A stretch of 64,000 nucleotides of DNA from Turnera subulata (taxonomy: Eukaryota > Streptophyta > Magnoliopsida > Malpighiales > Passifloraceae): NCBI GenBank assembly GCA_028386065.3, contig JAKUCV010005671.1, positions 1 to 64,000 on the forward strand. The letters are read 5' to 3'. Of the stretch, positions 23,371 through 35,770 are shown one piece after another; the first letter of the stretch is position 1, and every line of letters starts with the position of its first letter. Both the position numbers and the translations under genes were made by a program. The notes below the pieces were generated by a model. The model had not been told where the DNA came from. It saw only the letters and a list, made by a program, of their open reading frames with translations, and searched no databases.

Positions 23371-24725
23371 CTTTCCTTTTGAATTCTTTTTCTTGTTTTC
23401 TTTTCTTTAGCTTCTCTACATATTGATCATGTTTCTGAAAACTCCGTGAACTACAAATACAAGACGTTTGACTACCTTGGATGCTAAGGTATAACGCTCA
23501 AAACCATTCATATATTTGTAGGTTTTTTTCTCTTTCTTTTGGCTCGGTTAAAAAAAAGGGTCATACTTGATTAAAAAAAAAGAAAAAAAAAAGAAGAGGG
23601 TCATATATAAGATGCTTGAATCATCAGTGCTCATCACGAGATGGGTGAATATCATTAATTACTAACTTCTAAGTTACTGAACATTTAAAACAAGGAAACT
23701 AATTAAAACTAAAATGTAAGTATAGGTTGGCTGCATGCAGCCATGTCCATTATTCTCTGATTTATCTTCCAATACCTGAGGACAAAATCCCCATATCCTC
23801 TTTTGGCATATATTATCTTTTTAGATATGTAGGTTGTGGGCGGCTGATAGCCCACGTACTCATTCTCTACGCCAAGAAGAATCCGGCATCTGAGTACGTA
23901 CGTATCACCTTCTCTTCCACTTAATTCGATCCTCCTCCTTTCCACGGAATGCCGCCGCTCAAAAACTGTAATTGGGGGGATATTAGTCAAAAAAATAACA
24001 AAATCGCATTCCTAATAACAACAAGCTACGTTAGTGACAGCATAAAAAATTATTAGCATAAGATTTTGAAGATTGAAGCGTTTTTTTAAAGAGAGTTTTA
24101 ATTAAGACACAATATTTTGATGCAGCAACAATACTTCAACCTTTAACCACACCAAATTATAATATATATATGTGGTCACCAAATTAATCAGCAGCAGTTG
24201 AACTTGTTTCATATTTCTTTAATTAAGGCAGAATTTTTCCAAACTCGATTGACCTTTACAGGTCCGCCACAACATCCTCATTCTTTTTGTTCAAGTTGTT
24301 TTTTGGGTGCTGTACCTAGCTACAATTAATTTACCAGTTAAACTAAAGAACATCCAACACATGGGCTTTGTATATATGGACTTCTTTGACATGATTTACA
24401 ATTGGAAATTACTAGAGGATTAATTAATACATCAATTAATTACTGGAGGATTTAATTTCATCCCATGTAGGATTCTCCGCCATCCCATAGGTTCATTTCA
24501 TACACAGTATATTTGGGCCTAATTTCTCCATTTGCCGTTTTCAGCCATCATGCATTGATGTCACTTATATTGTGCAACGTAGGGGCCTTTCTTCACAGTT
24601 TTTTCACTTTTCCGAATTTTTGGGAATCCTTGTAGGATCGATGCTTCCTCTCTGGCCGCATCGATCAGACAAGCATTCTTTTTTATTGATTTTACTCCCA
24701 CTTTCTTTCCCTCAGATATTCTTTG
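23371..24725. other. Intergenic, nothing supported
   Basis: AT-rich sequence with short homopolymer runs (for example the A-runs at 23571-23592). No coding homology, RNA gene or clear repeat was seen. Confidence 0.4.
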
Positions 24726-25145
24726 AAATAAGTGGATTTTTTTGTCCCTGTATTGGCTTCCAATTTGAAATGTCAACGCACTGTACTAAATTTTGATGGA
24801 TTTTGGTCCTCGTATTACTCTAAATGTATGGATTTTGCTACTTCCGGCCACCAGCCGACCATCGGCGACACATGTCAGCATATTATTTGCCCACATCGAA
24901 AAGTGGGTCCCACTGGTATGATCCCCTCATACCAAATTCACATCGAAGTCATATTATTTGCGGACAAGTGTCCCTGACGTGTGCGAATAATATGCTGACA
25001 CGTGTCCCCGATAATCGACCGGTGGCCGGAAGTACCAAAATCCATAGATTTAGGACAATACGAGGACCAAAATCCATCAAATTTTAGTACAGTGCTGACA
25101 TTTCAAATTGGAGGTTAGTACGGCAACCAAAAATCCAATTAATCC
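24726..25145. mobile_element. Foldback MITE (MULE-like TIRs)
   Basis: The two halves are almost fully inverted copies. Shared blocks in both arms include CCAATTTGAAATGTCA, GATGGATTTTGGTCCTCGTA, ACTTCCGGCCACC and CAGCATATTATT. The centre near 24940 is the fold point. The right end TTAATCC matches the GGATTAA tip of the TIR elements at 3542 and 55855, suggesting a deletion derivative of a related family. The target-site duplication is not clear. Confidence 0.7.
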
Positions 25146-25311
25146 GTTATTCTTTCTATGTGACGTACCTTAGATGCCAATGTGACTATTTCCATCACAG
25201 ACCCAATAAGTTTTTTTTTTGGTTAAAATTAAAAAAAAAGGGTTTTTTTTGGGTTTAAACTTTTAAGGCACATAATTAAGTTGGGAAAATTTTTAACCAT
25301 AGGTTTTTTCC

Positions 25312-25316
25312 GAATG
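25312..25316. repeat. Target-site duplication (left), outer solo LTR
   Basis: GAATG here is repeated at 40861-40865, immediately after the right end of the outer LTR. Confidence 0.85.
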
Positions 25317-25659
25317 TGTAACAGCTCGGGTAAAAATTTTAGATTTTTACCGAACTGTAAAAGTCTTTTTACCGTGATTTACCGAATGAATTAATCTTGG
25401 GTAATTAATTCAAGGTAAATCGGGCGTTGTTTTTCGAAACCGAGGGTTTTCCCGCGCTCGAGATTTTTCCGTGGATTTTTCGGGCCTAAGTTGGTATTTT
25501 TCGGGTCCCGAAATCCTCAGAAAAATCACACCAGAAAATAACTAAGAGGGTATCAGTTATTTTCTGGTCCGGACCGGACTCGCTTCATAATGCAGACAAG
25601 CTGCATTATTGAAGGAATCACACGTGGCACAGTAGTTTACGGTTTATAAAAAGAAAGCA

Positions 25660-28600
25660 TGAGACGCTCCGACCCGTATTTACCGTACACAGTAAACACG
25701 TGCCGAAACTGTGACAACCCAACCCAACAAAGCCCAACAAACAGTGTGTAATACAATAAACTGGCCAACAGCCCAATAACTAAACTGAAAACCGGCCCTT
25801 CGGCCCAACAAGAAACTCGTCGCCCGAACCCCGGGGACATCAACAACAATAACTGTCTGGCCCAATGGCCCATTACAACATATACACAGCAGAGAACATA
25901 ACAATATGCACAGCGGAAGACCTATGACTCACATGACAACTAGGCAAGCCCAATGCAACTAATGGATCTGAGTCCTGTCCGAGGGTACGCTTCAGCTTGC
26001 CCGGTACGTTCCTGCACTACAAACAACTCATCCTACGGGATGAAACCCCGCAGGCGAGGGGTGAGTCCGAAACGCTCACCGACGAAAGATAAACAGTGAT
26101 ATATTCAACCGCAACACTTTCGAAGTAAAACAACCATCAAACAGATGAAACTACACCCACAACACGACAGAGGAATCTAAATCAAACAACACATCAAGGA
26201 ATCTAACACAACCAACACGTCAAAGGAATTTCACTAAATCACATCAAAGCCAAGACCAAAAGATTACTTATTAGTTTTTATTACCAATTTTATCTCCCGG
26301 GCCCCGTCACTGGACAAGCTAGGGTCGTACCTGGTTATTAACTAATTCTAGATGCCAGGTCCCACCACAATCCGGGATCAACATCCCTATATCTCAAATC
26401 CGGGATCAACATCCCAATATCTCAAATCCGGGATCAACACCCCAACCAACAAACCCTCTGGCAAGACACCACAGAACTAGTCTCTAACCATCTAGTCGTA
26501 CCACTACTTTCCAAGTGACAATTACATCATCTCAATCAAATTCCAATTTTCATTCCAATTTCCGTTATCCTTTTCCCAATTATCCACAATCAATAATCCA
26601 ACATCATCCTCAACACATCATCCAAGAACCAATATCACAATCCAGTCAACAATTTCATATCACCAAACTTTCACATCAAACAATTCAACAATATCAAACC
26701 GTTCAACAATATTTCCAACACGACATACACAGGACTAACACGTTTCTACAACAGCATCAACAATACCATAGCAATCATGTAACAGTCAACAATCATTCCA
26801 GCAGATCAAACAAACAACAAAAACACACAAACCACAAAACTACACACACAGCATTACGGGCACATATCAGGGTTTATCCATCCTCACCTGGTATGTCTCT
26901 GAATCTGCTATCCGGTCAAATCCCGATACCCTATACGTACATATAGGAACACAATAATCACTTATAATGCACAACAAAATGATTATGCATGATACCGATC
27001 TAACAATTATTATACGGCTTATCTGTTCATTTCATTATCTCCATAATTATCTTTTTATCAAACAGTTCTTCCAATTTGGTGGTAATTAATCTAATCCAAC
27101 GGTTATATTAAGTATACTTGATTTAAATCAAAAACCGAAACCGAGCGCCCAAGCCGATATCCCGGCCCTTAGGTCGCTTATGACAAGAAAATACCTAAAT
27201 ACGTTGTACAAATTATATGGCGAAATTTATATTTGTAAGTAGAACAATTTACGGCCCGTACAATACTTCGTACCTTATTTAACAACTTGAAATAAATAAT
27301 ACTTATAACTAACATACTCGATGGTGAAACCGTTAAATAGAAAATACCATCATTGGTAATAAGTTATTGTAATCGAAATACGGTATAAATAAATATTATA
27401 ACTGTTCATATATATATATCCGATAATAGCAAGAATCAGTGGTCGAAATATTATAACCGTGAGTAAATCGTAATCTTGGATAAGCAATGCTTCAAAATGA
27501 TATTCTGTTGATAACCCGTTTCACTGAAATAGTACTATCAATAATTAAATTAGCCGATCATATGGTATTCCGTCAAGCCAGTAATACAAATCTTAATATT
27601 CTAAAAGTAAAGTAAAACATACTTTGGTCATAGAATAAATTCCATCCGGTTATGTATTTATAATTAACTTATATCTTCATAATTAATTCTAAAATGGTGT
27701 CTTTTCTTTTTAATCTATAGATTAATTCATTAACCATTGTTTTTAATTCATAATTTAATTCATTAACCATTGCAATATCAAGCGTCCATCGGGTCCGTTA
27801 TTAAATTTGTCTAAAGCATGTGTCTCGGGAACATGGGCCTCTGCACGTTCGGCCCGTTTCCGAGTCCGTTGTGCAACCGAGCCCAAACCCGAGCCCAAGG
27901 TGTAGATGAGTCCGAGGAGTTACCGAAACAACCCGTCCATCGAGTCCCATTTGTTGGAGAACGCACTGTTCACGCCGGAGTTGCCCGGGTCTCGCCGGAA
28001 AATTCCTGAGGCTGCCGGATTCCGACAGTCACTGTTCACAGAAGCCCAAAACACACCCAATGTCCACTGTTCACTGCTCGTCACCCAGCAAATCGTCAAA
28101 ACCATCCCACCAGAACAACATCCCGTCCTTCAACACCATCATCACATCCCCAATAACCACAATAACACCAACACCGCATCCACTGCCAACACCCTCAAGA
28201 AAAATCCCAAATGCACAACCTTCAATCCAATTACAGCAATGACACAGAATTACAACCAAAAACACGAACCAAAAGACTCGATTAGTTCATCCTATCACGA
28301 ATCGGGTTCAAGAGAAAAATAAAAGAAAGAAAGAAGAGAAGCAAGTTGTCAGCCTTACCCACTCGTCCTTGCCATCGGCGACGAAGGGAGCAGGAGTGAC
28401 GACGGCGGCTCAAGGGTGGAGAACAGGGGTCTGCAACGTGTGAGGAAGAAGAGAGGGGTGGCCGAAATCGAGCTCCCCTGCGGTGATTCTCAGTAGTGGC
28501 AGACACGACAGCCTCCAGGTGAGAGGGAATCAGGCTTCTAGGGCCAGCAGAGGTCTGTGCTCTGCTCCTCAACGGCGGCGGCAGAGGCGAGGAACACGGC

Positions 28601-29452
28601 TGCAGCGATGGTGACGCGGCGTAGGCGAGTCGCAGGAGGAGGTGATGGCGGCAGCTGCACGAGGAGGAGACGACCTCGTCTCGGCGGCGGTGATTGCGAC
28701 CGGGCGGCGGCGTTCGCCCTGCTGCGTTGAGCGAGAGGGAGGATAAGGAGAAGAGGAGGTGTCGAAGAGGATGTGAGGTAGAGGTAAGAGAGAAGTAGAG
28801 ACCAGAGAGAGAGGGGTGCAGGGAGGAGGCGTGTGTGTCGGCAGAGGCGTGAGGTGAAGAGAAGATAAGAAGGAGGAAGGGAGGAAGAAGACAGGGGAGA
28901 AAAGTAGGAAAAGAAAGGGATTGGGGCCGGTTGGTTCACGGGTGAAGGCTGAGAAGAAAGAAAAAAAAGAAAGAAAAAAGGAGAGGAGAAAGGAAGGAAA
29001 GAAAGAAAAGAGAGAAGAAAGTGGGGCCCACGCAGCCGGGAAAAACCAGGAGAGAGAAAGAAACGTAGCCGGGAAAGAGGAAGAGGAAGGAAGGAGGAGA
29101 AGGAAGAGTGGCCTCGGCAAGCTCATTTGGCCAGTCCGGATTCTCGTGCCGGGATCTCGTAAACGCAGGGATACTCCCGTCTTTCCGACAAATCCCGTCC
29201 CGAGTCCAAAAATATGACTTGGGCTCGGAAAATCCGATTAATCCTCCTGAACGTCGTCCAAGTCTCGGAACTGAAAACCGAGGCTCGGTTAGTTAGGAAG
29301 ATGCTCCCGAGCGCGGGAAAACTCTCGGTTTAAAAAAAAAACGACTATCGATTTACCTCGAATTAATTACCCGAGATTAATTCAACAGTAAATCACTGTA
29401 TAACGACTTTAACAGTCCCGGTAAAAATCCAAATTTTACCCGGGCTGTTACA
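25660..29452 (-). repeat. 3' LTR of the nested element (3.8 kb)
   Basis: Forward-strand ends are TGAGACGCTCCGACCCG and GGGCTGTTACA, the inverted form of a TGTAACAGCC...GTCTCA LTR. It contains three hairpin units at 26374-26443 and a GC-rich, then purine-rich zone at 28350-29110. Several open frames here, such as a Gln/His-rich one at 26515-26946, are also present in the other LTR and look accidental. Confidence 0.88.
26374..26443 (-). repeat. Three hairpin units, 28-bp period
   Basis: GGGATCAACATCCC occurs at 26374 and 26402 and as GGGATCAACACCCC at 26430. On the element strand this reads GGGAT-GTTG-ATCCC, the same unit as the ten-copy array in the outer solo LTR. The array is repeated in the 5' LTR from about 32559. 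Confidence 0.85.
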
Positions 29453-29465
29453 GTCTACCCCCCTT
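29453..29465 (-). other. Polypurine tract of the nested element
   Basis: On the minus strand AAGGGGGGTAGAC directly precedes the 3' LTR start (TGTAACAGCCCGGG). This is where plus-strand priming would occur. Confidence 0.8.
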
Positions 29466-29555
29466 AAAAAGAATTTCGTCCCCGAAATTCCGTCTTATCC
29501 GTGGGTCCTACCACGATAAGATTCTGGCACACTCTGCCAGGTATCCAACCTCAAC

Positions 29556-29591
29556 ATGAGATACCGCTTATACCCTTAAGCGACATCTCAT
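29556..29591. promoter_or_regulatory. Strong hairpin upstream of antisense ORF1
   Basis: ATGAGAT, then AC, then CGCTTA form the 5' arm, and TAAGCG, AC, ATCTCAT the 3' arm, with a six-base loop. This gives 13 base pairs with a 2x2 internal loop. It lies 5 bp upstream of a TATA-like sequence and about 50 bp upstream of ORF1. Confidence 0.6.
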
Positions 29592-29596
29592 CCGCT

Positions 29597-29604
29597 TATA
29601 AAAA
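29597..29604 (+). promoter_or_regulatory. TATA-box candidate for antisense ORF1
   Basis: TATAAAAA lies 35 bp upstream of the ATG at 29639, so the leader would be very short. The ATG context (CAGCCATGG) is favourable for plant translation. Confidence 0.5.
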
Positions 29605-29638
29605 CCAACCCTCATGACTGGCAAACTCACACACAGCC

Positions 29639-30016
29639 ATGGATTCTCCACTGAGATCAAGGACAACCTCAGACTCCGAAAACAACAGCTACATCGGCGG
29701 CAAAGCTTTCCCGACAAGCTCCGATGATGAACCTCCAAAGAAGCGGTTCAAGACCAACATCGTCGGTTTGAAGGAGCACATGGTGGTCTCCCCAAAACGA
29801 CGGAAGAAGCGAGTCCCCAAGAAGGCTAATGACAGGAAAGGCAAGGCGGTAGCTGAGAGCAGCACTCCGCAACAAAAGCTAATGCAACTGAACTTCTCGC
29901 TGAAGAAGATCAGCTCGGCGGTGGCGCAGATAAAACTGGCGTGCATGGAGCTCTTCCCGCATATGCAAAATGTCAAAAACCTTGTAAAAGATCTAGAGAA
30001 TCAAGTAGCTCCGTAG
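29639..30016 (+). CDS. Antisense ORF1 of the nested element: basic, coiled-coil-like protein, 125 aa
   Basis: The frame runs opposite to the retroelement and is intact. Residues 30-75 are acidic then strongly basic, with nuclear-localisation-like clusters (PPKKRFK, PKRRKKRVPKK). Residues 76-122 look helical, with heptad-like leucine and isoleucine spacing (LMQLNFSLKKISSAVAQIKL). A TATA box and good Kozak context precede it, and AATAAATAAA lies about 35 bp after the stop. I do not recognise the family. It could be an element-encoded accessory protein or a captured host gene. Its position just inside the 3' LTR is where antisense ORFs are reported in some Tat-lineage Gypsy elements. Whether it is expressed is unknown. 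Confidence 0.55.
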   Translation: MDSPLRSRTTSDSENNSYIGGKAFPTSSDDEPPKKRFKTNIVGLKEHMVVSPKRRKKRVPKKANDRKGKAVAESSTPQQKLMQLNFSLKKISSAVAQIKLACMELFPHMQNVKNLVKDLENQVAP

Positions 30017-30742
30017 AGTACTCTTCTCCTGTTGTAATCCTTTATGAAATAAATAAAATAATTTCCTTTTAAATCAAAAATCTCTTATTATGAAATCTTA
30101 TGCTAAACAGAATAAAATATCTCAAAGCAAATAAAAAATCAACTATAAGAATATAAAATCGAATATAAGAAAATTAAAAACAACACTCGTTTAACAGAAT
30201 CAAAAAAAAAAAGAAATTAAAACCAAAACAAGTTTTCATGAACGGTGCTCGTATCGGATGTGAACATCCTCGAATCACGAAACGTACCGTACAACCAACG
30301 GCGACGTCGGTTAACCTTGTGAAAAAGATACCCGTTAACTCGGAAGGCGATGATCACGGGCACGTCCTGTGTCCCTCGAAAGACACGTTATCCACTTGTT
30401 CACATTTTCCGCATAAGCCAAAACGTCTGTCAAGGCTCGTACCTCTCCACGATGTCCGAACAGCTGTGAGCTTGTCGCACATGCGCTCTACTCGAGATAT
30501 GGCCCCATCCGTCTAGCCTCAACAGTCACGGATGCAAGTGATAAAAGATGCAAGAAAATATAGAAAGACCATAACAAGAAAAGACAAGGTAGCCAGAGCG
30601 AAAGAAATCAAGAGATGCAAAAAGATTGAAAAACTCTGGCACGGTAATCCGAAAAAACGCGTAAAGCAATAAATGCAAGCAACGGTAAATTCAAAAACAA
30701 AATCTTGAAAATCAAAAACGGTAATCACGCTCCCCATAAGAG
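30017..30742. other. Interior of the nested element between the two antisense ORFs
   Basis: AT-rich with A-runs. A short frame at 30238-30516 has no recognisable motif. The start probably holds the 3' UTR of ORF1 and the end the promoter of ORF2. Confidence 0.4.
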
Positions 30743-30750
30743 TATAAAAG
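30743..30750 (+). promoter_or_regulatory. TATA-box candidate for antisense ORF2
   Basis: TATAAAAG lies about 104 bp upstream of the ATG at 30854. Transcription would start near 30775 with a leader of about 80 bases. Confidence 0.45.
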
Positions 30751-30853
30751 AAGGAGCGGTGAAGTGTAAATCACCAAAAGCAATCAAGGCAACAAAACGC
30801 TAAAGCAAAAGAAAACACCACGTTCAAAACAAAACCCCACACGTCCAAACAAA

Positions 30854-31537
30854 ATGCCTGCTCCCTCGTCGGTGTTCTTTGTTGAAGGTGCCAATCTTGG
30901 CAGAAGGAACTGACTGGCTTACAGCATGGTCAACGAACGTGCTGAGGAGCTGCCGAACGAGCTCGGTAGAATGCCATGACTGGTCTTTGTCGACGAGCTC
31001 TACTCCTCAAGATTCTTCGTCAATCCCATGGAAGAGGTGTTCTTCCTAGAGGATCACGGCACTCTGAGGACTTCCTACTACGACTCAGCAAATTCCGTGA
31101 TGTTCTTCATCTCGGATAGGCTTCAAGAGTTCAGCTTGGAGTCCACTTGCCAAACTGTAGAGCAAGGTGCTTACTACCAGCTCTCAATGACAGCCCAGAG
31201 CATACCCAGAATGACTTGGCTACCTCCAACCTGGCCAAAGGTACGGCTACTGGTGTGGAACTGCAGAGGAGTTGCAAGACGTGCACAAGAGTTCTCGCGT
31301 ACTTTGAGGGACTTGAAGAACCAGTACAAGCCCAACATGGTTCTTCTGACGGAGACGCAGTGGCAACCGCGAGACGATCACGGTCTGATTCCACTCCGAT
31401 TCCCTCAAGCTAACCGGTTCGAGATTCCTGGCCAGCGCGACAGAGGCGGCATGTGGTTCTCGTGGAGCGACAGAGTCACGGTCAACGTCAACAGCGACGC
31501 AAACAGCTTCCGTGTCAACGTCGTTGCGAATCGTTAA
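30854..31537 (+). pseudogene. Antisense ORF2 of the nested element, endonuclease-like domain, two TGA stops
   Basis: One frame runs from the ATG at 30854 to the TAA at 31535-31537 (227 codons before the stop), interrupted by TGA at codons 20 and 43. From 31028 on it is open for 169 codons. The C-terminal half reads VRLLVWNCRGVARRAQEF, then PNMVLLTETQW and DRGGMWFSWSDRVTV. This is the order seen at the N-terminus of plant LINE endonucleases (an NCRG motif, a TET catalytic glutamate and a GG-x-W block). The first 70 residues are unfamiliar. The later catalytic His and Asp motifs of the fold are absent, so at most a partial domain is present. It is antisense to the retroelement. Both stops are TGACTGG contexts and may be former TGG codons. 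Confidence 0.6.
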
Positions 31538-31829
31538 ATGTATTTCTATTTTTATAATTTATCAAAAATCTATGTATTATTTCCCTTTTAATAAAATATC
31601 ATGTAATATTTTCCCTTTGTAATATCAGTACTTGCAATATTAATAATATTTGTATTTTCGCATAAATTATGGCATCATTACCTCATATGTGTATGTTCCA
31701 CGACAGCTGGCGTCCCTCGACCGGATCCATAATGCACTAACTAAATGATGTAAAATATTAAACTATTGGAACGAACTATGCAAATAACACAACAGACACA
31801 CAAAGACTGCCTAACAAGACCTAACGCCC

Positions 31830-31841
31830 GCTCCGCTACCA
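31830..31841 (-). other. Primer-binding site of the nested element
   Basis: On the minus strand TGGTAGCGGAGC starts three bases inside the 5' LTR boundary. It differs at two positions from the common plant initiator-Met PBS TGGTATCAGAGC. Confidence 0.7.
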
Positions 31842-34800
31842 AAATGAGACGCCCCGACCCGTATTTACCGTACACAGTAAACACGTGTCGAAACTGTGAC
31901 AACCCAACCCAACAAAGCCCAACAAACAGTGTGTAATACAATAAACTGGCCAACGGCCCAATAACTAAACTGAAAACCGGCCCTTCGGCCCAACAAGAAA
32001 CTCGTCGCCCGAACCCCGAGGACATCAACAACAATAACTGTCTGGCCCAATGGCCCATTACAACATATACACAGCAGAGAACATAACAATATGCACAGCG
32101 GAAGACCTATGACTCACATGACAACTAGGCAAGCCCAATGCAACTAATGGATCTGAGTCCTGTCCGAGGGTACGCTTCAGCTTGCCCGGTACGTTCCTGC
32201 ACTACAAACAACTCATCCTACGGGATGAAACCCCGCAGGCGAGGGGTGAGTCCGAAACGCTCACCGACGAAAGATAAACAGTGATATATTCAACTGCAAC
32301 ACTTTTGAAGTAAAACAACCATCAAACAGATGAAACTACACCCACAACACGACAGAGGAATCTAAATCAAACAACACATCAAGGAATCTAACACAACCAA
32401 CACGTCAAAGGAATTTCACTAAATCACATCAAAGCCAAGACCAAAAGATTACTTATTAGTTTTTACTACCAATTTTATCTCCCGGGCCCCGTCACTGGAC
32501 AAGCTAGGGTCGTACCTGGTTATTAACTAATTCTAGATGCCAGGCCCCACCACAATCCGGGATCAACATCCCCATATCTCAAATCCGGGATCAACATCCC
32601 AATATCTCAAATCCGGGATCAACACCCCAACCAACAAACCCTCTAGCAAGACACCACAGAACTAGTCTCTAACCATCTAGTCGTACCACTACTTTCCAAG
32701 TGACAATTACATCATCTCAATCAAATTCCAATTTTCATTCCAATTTCCGTTATCCTTTTCCCAATTATCCACAATCAATAATCCAACATCATCCTCAACA
32801 CATCATCCAAGAACCAATATCACAATCCAGTCAACAATTTCATATCACCAAACTTTCACATCAAACAATTCAACAATATCAAACCGTTCAACAATATTTC
32901 CAACACGACATACACAGGACTAACACGTTTCTACAACAGCATCAACAATACCATAGCAATCATGTAACAGTCAACAATCATTCCAGCAGATCAAACAAAC
33001 AACAAAAACACACAAACCACAAAACTACACACACAGCATTACGGGCACATATCAGGGTTTATCCATCCTCACCTGGTATGTCTCTGAATCTGCTATCCGG
33101 TCAAATCCCGATACCCTATATGTACATATAGGAACACAATAATCACTTATAATGCACAACAAAATGATTATGCATGATACCGATCTAACAATTATTATAC
33201 GGCTTATCTGTTCATTTCATTATCTCCATAATTATCTTTTTATCAAACAGTTCTTCCAATTTGGTGGTAATTAATCTAATCCAACGGTTATATTAAGTAT
33301 ACTTGATTTAAATCAAAAACCGAAACCGAGCGCCCAAGCCGATATCCCGGCCCTTAGGTCGCTTATGACAAGAAAATACATAAATACGTTGTACAAATTA
33401 TATGGCGAAATTTATATTTGTAAGTAGAACAATTTACGGCCCGTACAATACTTCGTACCTTATTTAACAACTTGAAATAAATAATACTTATAACTAACAT
33501 ACCCGATGGTAAAACCGTTAAATAGAAAATACCATCATTGGTAATAAGTTATTGTAATCGAAATACGGTATAAATAAATATTATAACTGTTCATATATAT
33601 ATATCCGATAATAGCAAGAATCAGTGGTCGAAATATTATAACCGTGAGTAAATCGTAATCTTGGATAAGCAATGCTTCAAAATGATATTCTGTTGATAAC
33701 CCGTTTCACTGAAATAGTACTATCAATAATTAAATTAGCCGATCATATGGTATTCCGTCAAGCCAGTAATACAAATCTTAATATTCTAAAAGTAAAGTAA
33801 AACATACTTTGGTCATAGAATAAATTCCATCCGGTTATGTATTTATAATTAACTTATATCTTCATAATTAATTCTAAAATGGTGTCTTTTCTTTTTAATC
33901 TATAGATTAATTCATTAACCATTGTTTTTAATTCATAATTTAATTCATTAACCATTGCAATATCAAGCGTCCATCGGGTCCGTTATTAAATTTGTCTAAA
34001 GCATGTGTCTCGGGAACATGGGCCTCTGCACGTTCGGCCCGTTTCCGAGTCCGTTGTGCAACCGAGCCCAAACCCGAGCCCAAGGTGTAGATGAGTCCGA
34101 GGAGTTACCGAAACAACCCGTCCATCGAGTCCCATTTGTTGGAGAACGCACTGTTCACGCCGGAGTTGCCCGGGTCTCGCCGGAAAATTCTCGAGGCTGC
34201 CGGAAAGTCGCCGGATTCCGACAGTCACTGTTCACAGAAGCCCACAACACACCCAATGTCCACTGTTCACTGCTCGTTACCCAGCAAATCGTCAAAACCA
34301 TCCCACCAGAACAACATCCCGTCCTTCAACACCATCATCACATCCCGTGTCCCAATTAATTAATATGAGTTATAATTTGATTATAGATTGACCAAATTGC
34401 CCTTATCATTTCCGGGACACCCGTATCCCAAATTATTCATTAAAGAATATACATCATGTGAAGAGACCAAAATGCCCTTCTCACCGGGATACAATATCAA
34501 CATCATAATCGATAAACAATTTTATAACAAATTACACAACAACGAGTATGCAGCGGAAGACTATACATAAGATAACATGTATGCAGTGAATTCTATGGAT
34601 CCGACCCGAGGAGAGGAAAGCACCGCTACCTGCTGATATGCTCTTCTGATCATCGATCAGCTAACCTGTGTAAAACTGTGAGGGGGTGAGATCAACCACT
34701 GTCTCACCGCAGACAAATAAACCAATAATATACAAAACAAATCAACTACAAGTACACCGGCAATGGGCAATAGCAAACACAATGCACAAAACAATTCACA

Positions 34801-34930
34801 ATATGCAACACAAGTCATCACAGACTCCAACCATCACTTATCGTTACTTATCTTTTACTCTTGTTAATAGGTTTAAATATTATATTAGGGCCCTCTACTG
34901 TGTGCGTCGAGCTCGGTCCCGTCTGATCAG

Positions 34931-34995
34931 ACAACCAGGCACGAAGCCCAAATAAACTAGGCACGAAGCCCAAATAAACCAGGCACGAAGCCCAT
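34931..34995. repeat. 22-bp tandem repeat, three units
   Basis: The unit CAGGCACGAAGCCCAAATAA occurs three times. Each contains GGC-ACGAA-GCC, a small hairpin with a GAA-ending pentaloop. Confidence 0.7.
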
Positions 34996-35770
34996 CATAT
35001 CCATAGAGAGAGAGAGAGACAGAGAGAAAGAGGGAGGTAGAAAGGGGGAGGTAGAAGGAGGGAGGTAGAACCGGCCATCACAGGCCCACATGCTAACCCG
35101 CATGCCATCCCGAGGGGTATTACTTCCCGCTCGAACCAACCGGTCAACAGCCCCACAGTAGACTTTATAATAGTATTTTATTCACAATTATCCTTTAAGA
35201 ATTGTACCATACGTTATATCAACGTGGTTGTGTGGATTTAACATCTTAATCTCAAATCCGGGCCTCCAGCCCACAATCCACCACACAAACCACAAAACCA
35301 CTTAACACGTTATTTAACACACAAAACAAGTCATGCACGACAGGCATATTATATCACACTGGTACACAGTTCACAAATCATGCACACTGCATCAGAGATA
35401 TCACCAACATAGTACACTCGCAGATAGCAACATAAGCACATCAAACAAGCATGCATACAGCATTCAAGACCAACAATTAATACCACTTATGTAACAAGAC
35501 AGTTAACCGAGCATTGTAGGCAGTAATGCATACAAAGGTTTATAAGTCCTCACCTTGGCCATAATAATAGTCTCGGAAGCCAAAGCCTTAACCCGCCTCA
35601 ACATTCCTATGTCCATAACATCCTATGAACATACACACTACATAAGATATTTATTCATGACAAAAGAATGAATGCATGCTAATGATGTCGTCTAATGCTT
35701 AAACTGTACACTAGGCCCGTTACAAAGAAACTCTGGTCTAAACCCAAAAATTCAAATCCAATTTATACCT

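Noticed and set aside
24561..24776. Basic minus-strand open frame
   Set aside because: Lysine-rich from T-rich DNA, overlaps the MITE edge, no domain.
26374..26443. CRISPR-like regular repeats
   Set aside because: Plant LTR sequence, only three short units with near-identical spacers and no cas genes.
26515..26946. Gln/His/Asn-rich open frame of 143 codons, repeated at 32700-33131
   Set aside because: It lies inside both LTRs, is repeated only because the LTRs are copies, and its composition follows CAA/CAT-rich DNA.
28569..29126. Long Ser/Pro/Phe-rich minus-strand frames
   Set aside because: Translation of a purine-rich LTR tract; the same tract gives Lys/Glu-rich frames on the other strand.
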